Assembly: GCA_023376005.1 (NCBI GenBank)
Contig: CM042157.1
Span: 57,375,202 to 57,439,201 of the forward strand
Origin: Doryteuthis pealeii
Lineage: Eukaryota; Mollusca; Cephalopoda; Myopsida; Loliginidae
Direction: 5' to 3'
DNA length: 64,000 nt
Positions 51,097-54,743 of this stretch are shown one piece after another (positions within the stretch are counted from its first letter, which is position 1; each line of letters opens with the position of its first letter). The notes under the pieces are model-generated. The model worked only from the letters and a program-made list of their open reading frames with translations, did not search any database and was not told the origin of the DNA. Position numbers and translations under genes: made by a program.

Positions 51097-52651
51097 GCAG
51101 CTTCCATTGTTCAGCTTGTCACTCTAGCCCTGTAATTAGCTCAATTAAGTAGTAGGTATAATAAAATAGCCATAGCGTCTTTTGCAGCAAATTTGAACGA
51201 ATGAGAGAATGTTTACAATCATCTAGACACTTTGATCTGAGAGAAACCAGTAAATGACGACTGGGCCTAGCATTTGCTTTCATCTCTCTTAAATGTCAGT
51301 TAGTAACATTTATTTGTCGTAACAGGCTGGTAAGTTAAAATAACACACACGATTAACTTTAATATAAGACCCAACACTAAAGATCGAACTCTCTAGCATG
51401 CACACACTTGTCCACGCTTTTGTTCCACTGTGACGCACAAGAGGCCAACGTACATGATTGTAATTCATGCAAGTTTCACACCCTGTCCTTCACTTTGATG
51501 GTCACATGCTGCTGTGGCCAACGAGAATCCTATACAAGGTACCTTGGGCACCTCACGTGGCGTAATGGTTAGCAAGCTAGATTCGTAAAATTATTGTTAG
51601 TGTTCGATTGTCACTAGGCGCCCGATACCTCCGGCCTTGTGCCACATCTAAGCTAAGCTTAGCAAATAACCATACAGTGGTACCTTGTGTTACGGGTGCC
51701 CCAACTTGCGAGTTATGAGTTTTCACTAGGTCGATTTTTTGGTTTGTGTTGTGTTATATACCCTACCTATGTATATTACGCTCTGTCGGCTGGGGCGTTA
51801 GAATGCACCGACTGCACCTCTGCAGAGGGGTAAGACTCCCCCAATGGAGTCACCTGTTGGCCATGGGTGGCGACTCGTGATGCTTAAGGATGGAACCTAG
51901 GTGTCTAAGCAGTCCATAACATGTAACACTCCACTTTGGCCCTTACTTGGGCTAGACGGGCGGTCGGAGAGTCCCCCTCCGATCAATCGGCTGGTCACGT
52001 TCTAGCACCTATATGATTGTCCCGACCCTATTGCCTTTATGGCATGCCCCAAACCTTTTTATCATATGGGTGTTAGAAGGCGGTAGCTGAGGGTATTCAT
52101 GTCCCAGGAATGACGTTAAACTCTATCTGATAGTGAGGTTCCAGTTTTGGAGGTTTGGGGAATGTGGAGCACCCCTTCATCACCATTGCTCTCAGGTCCA
52201 CTCTGACCCGGAGTGGTAGTACCTGTTAGGGTCCCATCTATCGGTTAAAAAGAAAAACATGAGTTTATAAAAATTGAGTATCCATTTTATTTCAAAACTT
52301 TGCCGGCATTAAATGACCCACTGAGGTCGATATGCTGACTGTGGAGTCTTAGCAGTGCTTTACCTTACTTCACGCCACTGGCGAGTATTGTATTTGTTAA
52401 TCTTAGATTCCATTTAATTTCCAACCTCCGTTTTGGTTATTTCTCATTTAGTAACCTTTGTTAGGTTACAACATGTTGCAAGCTAAAATTTGAGGGGCGA
52501 GCAAGCTTCAGATACGCTTATGTCTTATTTGTTTTCTTTCTTTTTTTCTTTTTCCAGAGAAAACAAGCCCCCGAAGGACGAGTATAATATTTATTGCAAT
52601 AATCGTGTGTACCTTGATGCTGACCATTGTATTCTTATGTTGCTGCCTTAG
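16255..52651 (+). CDS. Multi-exon single-pass receptor or membrane-bound ligand: TSP1-like, TSP1, Ig, EGF, TM (3' end missing)
   Basis: Ten exons join in one frame with consensus GT-AG borders (1361 nt, about 453 residues). Order: signal peptide 1 to about 30; acidic segment to 64; degenerate TSP1-like module about 84-126; cysteine-free charged linker 127-213; TSP1 about 243-291; Ig about 297-378 (Cys311, Trp325, Cys365); EGF 383-420; TM about 431-449. Every intron up to the Ig domain is phase 1, as is the one between Ig and EGF. The intron inside the Ig domain and the one after the TM are phase 2. TSP1 modules bind matrix and receptors, Ig modules mediate adhesion, and an EGF next to the membrane is typical of ErbB ligands. 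I infer a cell-surface signalling or adhesion protein. The cytoplasmic exons and the 5' UTR were not located. No known gene name can be given. Intron content is almost wholly transposon-derived. Confidence 0.85.
16382..16742. repeat. (AT)n, half of a fold-back element, (AC)n(AT)n
   Basis: (AT)n at 16382-16429. 16430-16640 equals the left arm of the palindrome at 34799-35300 (GAGGTAGGTAGAAG, ACAAGAAATGA, GGTGAGGGGGG). Then AC and AT runs to 16742. Confidence 0.85.
16873..17263 (+). repeat. Repeat G, longest copy
   Basis: From TGTTGTTAGATGGGGCTC to GATGCCAACAACAA, about 390 bp. It defines the family consensus here. Confidence 0.75.
17290..17815. repeat. C/L composite fold-back element
   Basis: The outer arms (ending with AGGACAACAG/CTGTTGTCCT-type segments) enclose an L segment (GAACCCTTTATTCA.. 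to GGTGTTAAG) and two opposite hammerhead-like motifs (minus strand near 17415-17455, plus strand 17702-17736). Confidence 0.75.
17870..18085 (+). mobile_element. SINE M
   Basis: tRNA-like head CGTGGCGTAGTGGCTAACG with box B GAGTTCGAACTC, body ACTACTGTTCTTCTAAAAGG, and tail ATTAATATGCCATC related to the tails of D and the 5S SINE. Confidence 0.8.
18279..18684 (-). mobile_element. Non-autonomous Helitron, unit 1 of a tandem pair
   Basis: On the minus strand it runs from TCTATCAATAATGGAG at 18684 to the hairpin CGCCCGGAGGG and CTAG at 18279, followed by T. About 406 bp. Confidence 0.85.
18685..19076 (-). mobile_element. Non-autonomous Helitron, unit 2 of a tandem pair
   Basis: Minus-strand TC start at 19076 and CTAG at 18688-18685. 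The next base on the minus strand is the first T of unit 1's TC. The two units are about 90% alike by eye. Confidence 0.85.
19077..19423. other. Unassigned intron sequence
   Basis: No recognisable exon or repeat family. Confidence 0.4.
19424..19655 (+). mobile_element. SINE M
   Basis: Copy with head CCTTGTGGCATAGTGG, body CTACTACTGTTCTTC and tail AGGTTAATATACAATTAAA. Confidence 0.8.
19804..19935 (+). mobile_element. SINE M, 5'-truncated
   Basis: Starts at the GATGGGATCC join and carries the M body and the tail AAGGTTGATGTATCATTA. Confidence 0.7.
20053..20259 (+). mobile_element. 5S rRNA-derived SINE inside SINE K
   Basis: GCACCGGTTCTCGATAG, then ATCACCGAAGTTAAGCAGCG, then ACTTAATTGGCTGACC and GGTACTGTAAGC follow animal 5S rRNA from about position 25 to the 3' end. 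The tail is GGTTGATATGCCGTAAAAC plus CCAACC. It is flanked by AATACTGAATAG / AATACGGAATAG (12 bp, one mismatch). Confidence 0.88.
20299..20768 (-). mobile_element. Solo LTR, copy 1
   Basis: 470 bp, reading TGTTACAATATC...GTATACAACA on the minus strand (TG..CA ends) and flanked by CCCA on both sides. It is about 85-90% like 28746-29199. A 4-bp duplication fits a Gypsy- or BEL-type integrase. No internal coding region remains. Confidence 0.85.
20922..21135 (+). repeat. Repeat D fragments
   Basis: GGTTCACTCTGACCCGGAGTG to GGGTCAAATAGATC, and the tail GGTTGACATGCCGTC at about 21115, with unrelated sequence between. Confidence 0.6.
21165..21460. repeat. CT-rich tract
   Basis: CTCT/CTTT/CTTC runs. 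Open frames on both strands are low-complexity artefacts. Confidence 0.93.
21890..22370 (+). mobile_element. Repeat D with 5' minisatellite
   Basis: About five units of some 58-62 bp, each GGTTGGGGCTGTAGAATAC, ACCGACTGCACC, CTGCAGA.GGGTAAGA, followed by the D body to about 22340 and a short tail. The head of D is tandemly amplified. Confidence 0.85.
22371..23010. other. Unassigned intron sequence
   Basis: Nothing recognised apart from a short GTGTGTG run near 22904. Confidence 0.4.
23012..23573 (-). mobile_element. Non-autonomous Helitron, second family
   Basis: The minus strand begins TCTGAGCGAATC at 23573 and ends with the hairpin GTGACCCAACGGGTCAC and TTTTGTCTAT (CTAG mutated). It matches 56637-57198 throughout, including an internal (AG)n. 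Confidence 0.8.
23590..23860 (+). repeat. SINE B fragment followed by an L fragment
   Basis: TTCAAATCCTGGACAAAG to AGGAAAGGCATGAA is B. From GCAGGTTCAATCCTGA to GAACTCTCTATCC is the L segment. Confidence 0.65.
24337..24614 (+). mobile_element. SINE B
   Basis: Full-length but divergent copy: box A TAGCCTAATGGTCATCG, box B GGGTTCAAATCC, body GGCAACCAGACTAGGAGAAG. Confidence 0.8.
24687..24880 (+). mobile_element. SINE B, rearranged 5' end
   Basis: 24687-24710 is the 3' end of B in reverse (ACCAACCCCTCCGTACGAGC). 24714-24880 is B forward from GCTAATACCC. This looks like a twin-priming inversion. Confidence 0.7.
24885..25371. pseudogene. LINE reverse-transcriptase fragments as an inverted pair around microsatellites
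   Basis: The minus frame at 25186-25371 reads [20 protein letters not shown] and [19 protein letters not shown], the end of a LINE RT. The plus strand at 24888-24950 repeats [15 protein letters not shown]. (AC)n and (AT)n between 25016 and 25124 separate the two arms. Confidence 0.7.
25372..25960. other. Unassigned intron sequence
   Basis: AT-rich. The short open frames here have no recognisable domain. Confidence 0.4.
25965..26123 (+). mobile_element. Helitron-like 3' part, upstream of exon 2
   Basis: Shares GACAGCAAAACTATTTTT, AAATATAAGATTTCAA and the end TGCTAG/T with 27375-27542. Left boundary not defined. Confidence 0.6.
26448..26903 (+). mobile_element. Complete non-autonomous Helitron
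   Basis: Starts TCTTATAATGGAGATTG and ends with the hairpin GTGCCCGGAGGGGGCA and TTTTTGCTAG/T. 456 bp. It is the intact relative of 4316-5685 and 57673-58314. Confidence 0.82.
26939..27009. repeat. (GA)n microsatellite
   Basis: About 70 bp, ending some 80 bp upstream of exon 2. Confidence 0.97.
27091..27204 (+). CDS. Exon 2: end of signal peptide and acidic N-terminal segment
   Basis: Acceptor TTTTTTTTTACAG, donor TTTG/GTAAAA, 114 nt, phase 1 at both ends. It encodes residues 27-64, starting [14 protein letters not shown] and containing [10 protein letters not shown]. There is no cysteine and no recognised domain. A phase 1-1 exon with a length divisible by three can be skipped without a frameshift. 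Two related Helitron-like 3' ends in direct orientation lie on either side (ends at 26123 and 27542). The domain is unknown; the exon call rests on splice sites, frame continuity and position. Confidence 0.7.
27375..27542 (+). mobile_element. Helitron-like 3' part, downstream of exon 2
   Basis: Same sequence as 25965-26123. The hairpin ACCACCTGGAGGTCGGT precedes TTTCCTAG/T. Confidence 0.6.
28325..28510 (+). CDS. Exon 3: degenerate TSP1-like module (four of six cysteines)
   Basis: Acceptor CATGCAG, donor CCAG/GTAAAC, 186 nt, phase 1-1, residues 65-126. The pattern CLSSC, then G..TRK, then CVRKSC matches the spacing of the true TSP1 in exon 6 (CTTSC, G..SRK, CIKRTC). C2-to-C5 spacing is 29 residues here and 28 there. 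The two middle cysteines are both absent, Phe replaces the third, and no tryptophan ladder precedes it. In TSP1 folds C1-C5, C2-C6 and C3-C4 pair, so exactly one disulfide appears to be lost. I infer an ancient TSP1 duplicate that has diverged. The N-terminal half ([15 protein letters not shown]) is acidic. Confidence 0.8.
28746..29199 (+). mobile_element. Solo LTR, copy 2
   Basis: 454 bp, TGTTACATAATC...TATGCAACA, flanked by CAAG on both sides (28742-28745 and 29200-29203). Homologous to the inverted copy at 20299-20768. It lies in the intron between exons 3 and 4, sense to the gene. Confidence 0.87.
29225..29645 (-). pseudogene. mariner/IS630-type transposase remnant
   Basis: The minus strand reads, with a stop where a Trp is expected, [11 protein letters not shown](*)GSVWRDTNK, then [14 protein letters not shown] and [11 protein letters not shown]. 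This is the typical end of a DDE transposase (SPD.NP.DYYVW, TK.ELKA.I..AF). Upstream, [13 protein letters not shown] resembles the N-terminal helix-turn-helix. The middle is deleted. Confidence 0.7.
29701..29990 (+). mobile_element. SINE B, full length with target-site duplication
   Basis: Box A GTGGTGTAATGGTTATCG, box B GAGTTCAAATCCTGG. Flanked by ATAACTGCAAAT at 29689-29700 and 29991-30002. Best reference copy of the family. Confidence 0.9.
30023..30283 (+). mobile_element. SINE A
   Basis: Head TTTAGCTCAGTCGGTAGAGC, box B-like AGTTCGGTACC, end CCACTCCGCCAACTTAAG. Confidence 0.88.
30370..30700. repeat. ATC, CTAT, CT and (AC)n microsatellites
   Basis: Successive simple repeats. The open frames over them are low-complexity. 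Confidence 0.95.
30785..31095 (+). mobile_element. 5S rRNA-derived SINE, degenerate
   Basis: AAAGCACCAGTTCCCACC, GATGAGGCCGTTCAGTACTC and GGAACAGCAGGTACGTAGGC follow the 5S 3' half. The tail GGCATTAAATAACCCATAAT and TTGATATGCCGTTA is at 31055-31090, like 20053-20259. Confidence 0.65.
31469..31653 (-). mobile_element. SINE B, 5'-truncated
   Basis: Minus-strand body from ACACAAGGTCAATTTCTG to GGGTATTAGCGG. The tRNA head is absent. Confidence 0.8.
31780..31932 (+). CDS. Exon 4: charged linker
   Basis: Acceptor TTCTGTTTTAG, donor GCATA/GTAAGT, 153 nt, phase 1-1, residues 127-177. The peptide begins [18 protein letters not shown] and is rich in Glu, Asp, Lys and Pro, with no cysteine. It carries no domain I recognise and probably serves as a stalk between the degenerate and the intact TSP1 modules. 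Support comes from the splice sites and the shared phase. Confidence 0.75.
32330..32870 (-). mobile_element. Repeat D
   Basis: Nearly full-length reverse copy, from TCTTGATGGGTGCTC to the head complement CAGTCTGTGTATTCTAAAGC. Confidence 0.85.
32932..33255 (-). mobile_element. Possible Helitron relative of 14979-15361
   Basis: GCGGCTACCCAGTGTTGCCT hairpin near the left end and AATGTGTATA.ACATATTTAC in the body are shared. It includes (GT)n at 32970-33012. The CTAG end is mutated (TATAG). Confidence 0.5.
33470..33781. repeat. (TTA)n(AT)n and (AT)n microsatellites
   Basis: 33472-33546 and 33731-33781. Confidence 0.95.
33955..34070. repeat. Short palindrome with CTGAAGA motif
   Basis: ATTTAGTAGTGGTAAATTTT and its complement enclose TCTGAAGAAGGGAG. 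It lies about 95 bp before exon 5. Confidence 0.75.
34167..34274 (+). CDS. Exon 5: basic linker
   Basis: Acceptor TTTATTTCAG, donor CATG/GTGGGT (weaker than the others), 108 nt, phase 1-1, residues 178-213. It is lysine-rich (for example [10 protein letters not shown]) with no cysteine. With exon 4 it forms a linker of about 87 residues. It can be skipped in frame. Lowest-confidence exon of the series because it has no domain and a less typical donor. Confidence 0.65.
34378..34540 (-). mobile_element. SINE A, head missing
   Basis: Minus-strand tail and body (GAGTGGCCTATTGTTGG, GGGAGTCTACCCCC), ending at GTGCTACTCATGTGC. The tRNA part is absent. Confidence 0.8.
34565..34802. repeat. (AT)n, small palindrome, (AC)n(AT)n
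   Basis: 34604-34690 is a fold-back (ATGAAATAAATATTTTTAGA and its complement) between simple repeats. Confidence 0.85.
34799..35300. repeat. Large palindrome (arms of about 210 bp) with hammerhead-like motifs
   Basis: Arms 34799-35013 and 35081-35300 are almost exact reverse complements, with a 67-bp spacer. Each arm contains CTGAGGATGTCCG..CGGACGAAAT (left on minus, right on plus). A half copy is at 16430-16640. Confidence 0.9.
35333..35403. repeat. (AT)n microsatellite
   Basis: About 70 bp. Confidence 0.97.
35540..35765 (-). repeat. L repeat
   Basis: GAACCTAACCCTTTATTCAG, GGGTATCCTGTTCTCATT and CAGGATTGAACCTGCAATC are shared with the interior of 17290-17815 and 58315-58790. The last motif is a box-B-like tRNA remnant. 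Confidence 0.7.
36483..36850 (-). mobile_element. Non-autonomous Helitron
   Basis: CTAG at 36483-36486 with the hairpin CGCCCGGAGGG on the minus strand, same family as 18279-19076. Its 5' end merges into (AT)n at 36844-36905. Confidence 0.8.
36906..37180. repeat. Inverted repeat around (AT)n(GA)n
   Basis: AACCAGGAGTAACACTTGGC at 36906 is mirrored at 37155-37175. (AG)n fills 37026-37099. Confidence 0.85.
37190..37480 (-). repeat. Tandem units with CTCGTGTATAAGTCGACCC
   Basis: Two to three units of about 120 bp, the reverse complement type of 53755-54215. Confidence 0.6.
37772..37975 (+). mobile_element. SINE A, 5'-truncated
   Basis: From ACCGGCCCCCGCCAATCC to GGCCATTCCGCCAACTTG. Confidence 0.85.
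37976..38852. other. Unassigned intron sequence
   Basis: Contains a local triplication of AAAGAAATAGAAAATCCT-like units at about 38278-38345. Nothing else recognised. Confidence 0.4.
38853..38970 (-). mobile_element. SINE K
   Basis: Minus-strand copy: AATCGAACTC (box B complement) and GCTAACCATTACGCC (box A complement). Confidence 0.82.
39095..39394 (-). repeat. Repeat D, 3' half
   Basis: GGTTGGTCGGTTGG tail, CATGTCAACCCTTGGG, then GAACCTCATCACTAGATGC. Confidence 0.75.
39395..39980 (-). mobile_element. Deleted mariner/IS630-type transposon
   Basis: Imperfect terminal inverted repeats CAGGGTGATTGTAAAGTAAC (left) and its mirror GTTACTTTTCAATCACTCTA (right), each next to a TA target. The minus frame at 39517-39838 encodes the transposase C-terminal part: [15 protein letters not shown], then [21 protein letters not shown]. 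Most of the N-terminal two-thirds is missing. A perfect palindrome (CTTTGTTGGTG/CACCAACAAAG) at about 39813-39850 marks the deletion point. Confidence 0.82.
40145..40700 (-). mobile_element. Repeat D
   Basis: From CGGCATATCAACCCC to CTCTGCAGAGGTGGAGTCGG. (GT)n follows at 40747-40785. Confidence 0.85.
40790..41333. other. Unassigned intron sequence
   Basis: No repeat family or exon recognised before exon 6. Confidence 0.4.
41334..41570 (+). CDS. Exon 6: complete thrombospondin type-1 repeat
   Basis: Acceptor TTTGTTTAG, donor CAAG/GTAAGT, 237 nt, phase 1-1, residues 214-292. It carries the full tryptophan ladder WMPWSLW (Trp244, 247, 250) and cysteines at 253, 257, 268, 275, 285 and 290. The CxxxC, RKRTC and CIKRTC spacing is that of group-1 TSP1 repeats. 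WxxW is the usual C-mannosylation motif. A second in-frame acceptor, TTGTTTCAG ending at 41377, has a better pyrimidine tract. It would remove 15 residues (from EFIPTADR to about VVS) without touching the domain. Confidence 0.92.
41602..41670. repeat. (AC)n(ACA)n microsatellite
   Basis: Begins about 30 bp after the exon 6 donor. Confidence 0.95.
41745..42760 (+). repeat. Minisatellite of about 25 bp, broken by a SINE
   Basis: Units like AACACTGACTTAACACTTAA plus GACAT, about 25-37 bp with variants, repeated across 0.7 kb. SINE B occupies 41878-42172. The last unit is about 50 bp from exon 7. Confidence 0.92.
41878..42172 (-). mobile_element. SINE B inside the minisatellite
   Basis: Full-length minus-strand copy, ending with CTAACCATTACACCAGACAC. 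Confidence 0.85.
42809..42956 (+). CDS. Exon 7: Ig domain, first half
   Basis: Acceptor TTTCATTTTTAG, donor AGCAG/GTGAGT, 148 nt, phase 1 in and phase 2 out, residues 293-341. It holds the B-strand cysteine (NLKCYG, Cys311) and the C-strand tryptophan (LIWITP, Trp325). An N-glycosylation sequon NDT is at 337. The acceptor lies only about 50 bp after a 1-kb tandem array. A phase-2 intron inside an Ig domain is common in I-set and C2-type domains. Confidence 0.9.
42957..43621. other. Unassigned intron sequence
   Basis: 43250-43490 has an LTR-like look (TGTTATGTCCCAAGATG start, GGGGGAGATAACTCTC) but no second copy in this window. Confidence 0.35.
43622..43870 (+). mobile_element. SINE A
   Basis: Full-length: TGGTTTAGCTCAGTCGG to CCACTCAGACGACTTTT. 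Confidence 0.88.
44085..45160 (+). repeat. Purine-rich minisatellite, unit about 72 bp
   Basis: 44085-44420 is (GGAA/GAAA)n. 44420-45160 holds about nine to ten units, each containing GGAATAATAGAAAGTAAATT and AAGGAAATAAGGAAGG. Almost no C on the + strand for over 1 kb. It lies in the intron that splits the Ig domain, about 210 bp before exon 8. Confidence 0.93.
45374..45483 (+). CDS. Exon 8: Ig domain, second half
   Basis: Acceptor TTATCTTCCTCAG, donor CTAG/GTAAGT, 110 nt, phase 2 in and phase 1 out, residues 342-378. It carries the hallmark F-strand motif LDSGLYHC (Asp359, Gly361, Tyr363, Cys365), followed by [12 protein letters not shown] as the F-G turn and G strand. It pairs with exon 7 to complete one Ig domain of about 80 residues. 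Part of it is copied in inverted orientation at 46602-46690. Confidence 0.92.
45513..45897 (+). mobile_element. Repeat D, internally deleted
   Basis: GTAGAATACGCCGACTG head to GGCATAAAATAATCCAAGGG tail, beginning 30 bp after exon 8. Confidence 0.82.
45890..46600 (-). mobile_element. Repeat D with nested SINE A
   Basis: Reverse D starting GGTTGGTTGGTTGG, interrupted at 45956-46206, and ending in AACTAAGGGCCAAAG where the exon-like copy begins. It is tail-to-tail with the preceding D. Confidence 0.82.
45956..46206 (+). mobile_element. SINE A nested in D
   Basis: GACCGGTTTAGCTCAGTCGG to GGCCGCCCCGACAAC, inserted in the D tail (GGGTTATCTTATGC before, TATTTTATGCCGAAAAC after). Confidence 0.9.
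46602..46720 (-). pseudogene. Inverted partial copy of the Ig exon 8
   Basis: On the minus strand, GTGATCTTCATATTGAT, CTTGTATC-like and GTATTTGGCCTCC through AACTGGGATAGT-like bases match exon 8, with a deletion of about 18 bp. It encodes [12 protein letters not shown] exactly and keeps a GT after the exon end. It is flanked by D sequence on both sides (CTTCTAGCACATATG at 46695-46715). Without its upstream half it cannot form an Ig domain. Confidence 0.85.
46735..46836. repeat. Short inverted repeat
   Basis: AATATTTTGAATTTAAACTG and its complement, arms of about 33 bp, spacer about 28 bp. Confidence 0.85.
46890..47085 (+). repeat. Fold-back arm with hammerhead-like motif, then (CT)n(AT)n
   Basis: CTCTGATGAAGATTTTTTG then AAATCGAAATATTG is like 62905-62945. 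Simple repeats from 46996. Confidence 0.75.
47286..47475 (+). mobile_element. SINE B head joined to SINE K
   Basis: 47286-47391 is the B tRNA head (GTGTAATGGTTATCGTCG). From 47388, K follows (GCAAGCTGGTCTCGCAAATC, GAGTTTGATCC). Confidence 0.7.
47521..48170. mobile_element. Long terminal-inverted-repeat element (arms of about 230 bp)
   Basis: GGTAAAAAAGAACAGTTTTC at the left mirrors GAAAACTGTTCTTCTTTACC at the right. The similarity runs to about 47758 and from about 47945, including AAAGTGGGGGCTCGTTTT. The core of about 190 bp has no transposase. Confidence 0.9.
48355..48950. mobile_element. Inverted-repeat element (arms of about 85 bp)
   Basis: CACCCCAAATCATCAACTTA at 48385 mirrors TAAGTTGATGATTTGGGGTG at about 48895, with ACCGGT near both inner ends. 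The AT-rich centre repeats AATCAGAAGTTTATG. Confidence 0.88.
49059..49336 (+). mobile_element. SINE B
   Basis: GTGTGGTTTAATAGTGATCG head, CGTTCAAATCCTGG box B, TCGGAGAGGTTGGTAA end. Confidence 0.85.
49555..49798. mobile_element. mariner-like MITE with telomere-like core
   Basis: AACTTTTGTTTAGTAAATTA and its mirror, with inner TIRs GGGTGTCCCAGAAAAAAC / GTTTTTTCTGGGTCACCCTG. The core is GGTTTAGGGTTAGAGTTGGG, as in 14398-14603. Confidence 0.8.
50135..50266 (+). CDS. Exon 9: EGF module
   Basis: Acceptor TTGTTATTTTCAG, donor GCGCG/GTGAGA, 132 nt, phase 1-1, residues 379-422. The six cysteines (383, 388, 394, 409, 411, 420) follow C-x4-C-x5-C-x14-C-x-C-x8-C, ending YRGPRC. The long C3-C4 loop and the Y-x-G-x-R-C end resemble ErbB-ligand EGFs, but the short C1-C2 loop resembles ordinary EGF repeats. 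The whole module is in one exon, whereas vertebrate ErbB ligands split it between C4 and C5. No calcium-binding D-x-D/N-E motif is present. Confidence 0.92.
50352..50413. repeat. (CAA)n(TAA)n microsatellite
   Basis: Starts about 85 bp after the exon 9 donor. Confidence 0.95.
50405..51015 (+). pseudogene. Two LINE ORF fragments in direct repeat
   Basis: 50755-50935 reads [20 protein letters not shown] and [20 protein letters not shown], then [11 protein letters not shown]. This is a segment often seen after the RT domain in invertebrate LINE ORFs. 50408-50630 repeats the second half with indels (AATTGTAATTGG, ATCTGGAAAAG). Both lack an RT core. Confidence 0.65.
51020..51094. repeat. (TAA)n microsatellite
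   Basis: About 75 bp. Confidence 0.95.
51548..51672 (+). mobile_element. SINE K, uninterrupted copy
   Basis: GGCACCTCACGTGGCGTAAT, GTTAGCAAGCTAGATTCG, GTTCGATTGTCACTAGG, CCTTGTGCCACATC. The reference for the interrupted copy at 19999-20800. Confidence 0.85.
51783..52345 (+). mobile_element. Repeat D, near full length
   Basis: Head TCGGCTGGGGCGTTAGAATG to tail GGCATTAAATGACCCACTGA; lacks the CCAA run. Confidence 0.87.
52558..52651 (+). CDS. Exon 10: juxtamembrane, transmembrane helix and cysteine cluster
   Basis: Acceptor TTTTTCTTTTTCCAG, donor TTAG/GTGAGT, 94 nt, phase 1 in and phase 2 out, residues 423-453. A short extracellular piece (EKTSPRRTS) leads to a helix of about 19 hydrophobic residues ([18 protein letters not shown]) and then CCC at 450-452, a likely palmitoylation site. 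If the following intron were retained, the next codons read Arg then TGA, giving a protein with almost no cytoplasmic tail. The next exon was not identified in the remaining 11.3 kb. Confidence 0.88.
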
Positions 52652-52972
52652 GTGAGTTCTTGGTCAGATTTGGACAAAGAGGTACAAACATTTTTCCCCG
52701 ATGCATTTAAATATCCAAAATATTTCAAACGCGTTTTAATTATTAAAGGTTTTTAAAGAAACGTACTGTGAATTATCTGGTTTTCAAGGGAGATAACTCT
52801 CCAGCGAAACAAGTATTCAAATGTTCATTGGGGAGTGATTAATTCAAGACATTCTTGATTTTAAGACATTTTTTCCAGCTTTAGAAAAAAGTGTTTTGTC
52901 TTTCACAAGTAGCGCTGAGATATACAGCGGTCGGGATATACTTTTGCCACCCCCTCCCAACAAAATTATAAA

Positions 52973-53227
52973 TCGGAGGTGCGTAACGGTTATGGAATCG
53001 GTGGCCCGAGTTCAAATCATAGACGTGGCTATTTGCGTTTCACTTCGCACTAATGGGAATCCATTCATTCTCCTCCCAGCTATGGCTAAATAGTAGGGAA
53101 GACTGGGTTCTTTAGCCTTGCTACGGCTACCAGTCTAAGAGAAGGAAAACTCTGAATTCAAACCAGTTTTACCCCGTTTAAAAATTGACCTTGAGTCACA
53201 ACCTCTTCGTGGTTGGTTAAATACATT
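52973..53227 (+). mobile_element. SINE B
   Basis: TGCGTAACGGTTATGG head and GAGTTCAAATCATAG box B. The segment after the head is partly deleted. Confidence 0.8.
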
Positions 53228-53500
53228 TATTTGGGAGCTTTGAAAAGCAATTTACCCCTGGAGTAAGAGAAAAAAAAATAATGGGATTTAAGAATATTTA
53301 AAAATGAAAAGGACAAAATTGTGAAGAAAATTTTCAATTCGGAGTCATTTATGCTCCGCCCGAAATCACCGACCGCTGAAACGTTATACTCGTGTATAAG
53401 TCGAATTTTGAATACCTAATTTTAAGGCACAAAATTGGCGTCGGGCTCTACTGCCCAAACTAAACTAATCCACATAAATAACAACGTTTACACAAATAAA

Positions 53501-53712
53501 GCGCAAGTGTATAATGGTTATCATCGTAGGAAATGAACACTGCGATCCGAGTTCAAATCCTAGACGATGCTGTTTGCATTTCACATAGCGTTAATATCTT
53601 AATATCTTAGTATGACAGCCAGTTTAGGAGAAGGAAAACTCTGAATTCAAACCTGTTGAACTCTGCTTACAAAGTTTACCTCCTGTTCGTGGGGAAGGGT
53701 TGGTAAATACAT
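53501..53712 (+). mobile_element. SINE B, internally deleted
   Basis: GTGTATAATGGTTATCATCG head, GAGTTCAAATCCTAG box B, and a deletion between AATATC and CCAGTTTAGGAG. Confidence 0.8.
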
Positions 53713-53754
53713 ATACGCAAATAAATTCTAATATAAAGGGCTGGGCACAAACCT

Positions 53755-54215
53755 TGGATTCAAAAAATATTTCTATGACGTAACAATTTTGTGACCAAAA
53801 GATCAAGAGTCGACCTATACATGGGTGAAGATAATGACTAGAATAGAATAATTCTATGACGTAATAATTTTGTGACCATAGATTAAGATCGACTTATACA
53901 TGAGTATTCAGTTTGTAAGGTTGAAAATCTAATATAATTGGAAGGGACTAGGAATAATCCCTAGCTTCAAAAACTATTTCTATGAAGTAATAATTTTGTG
54001 ATCATAGGATAAGTAACAAATCTTGGCTTCAAAAAATTATTTCTATAAAGTAATAATTTTCAAGGGTCGACTTATACATGAGTAATCAGTTTGTAAGTTT
54101 GAAAATCTAATATAATAGGAATAATCCATGTCTTCAAAAGTCATTTCAATAAAGTAATAATTTTGTGACCATAGATTAAGGGTCGACCTATATACGAGTA
54201 CACACGGTATTTTTT
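53755..54215 (+). repeat. Tandem repeat of about 100 bp
   Basis: Four to five units with GGCTTCAAAAA.TATTTCTAT, AATAATTTTGTGACCATAG and GTCGACCTATACATG. Confidence 0.8.
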
Positions 54216-54743
54216 TATTAGGTTTAAACGGACGTGTTAATAACCTTTTTGTATATATAATTAGTTTTCCTTTTCCTAGATGAGTTGATATTATTGTAAC
54301 CGGGGTATCGCAGATTTTACACACACGAGACTGCTACACTGAAAATTATCTTTTGCTCTGATACTGAAACAAATTTTACTGTATTTTTCGATGAAAAAGA
54401 CGCACGTTTGGATTCAAAATAGAGCTATGTCAATATCACATCATGGCCATTTTTATGGCATCAATAAGTTCCGTGAGAGCCCCAACCCCGGGACATGAGC
54501 CTCAGGGTCTCGGCACAGGCCTGGGAAAAGTTGTATAGAAGGACAGCAGTTACCTATGCTGCATATCTCCCTTCATCACGACACAGATGTTATCCAAGGG
54601 TAGGACAAGGTGCTACTCAACTTGGCGCCAGTGTGCGCCGAAACGGATTGCCAGAACGGGGTTGAATATAAACTCTGATCGTCTTGACTTTGGACTTTAA
54701 ATTCAGAGTTTTTCTTCTACATTGGTTGGTAATTACCCCAACG

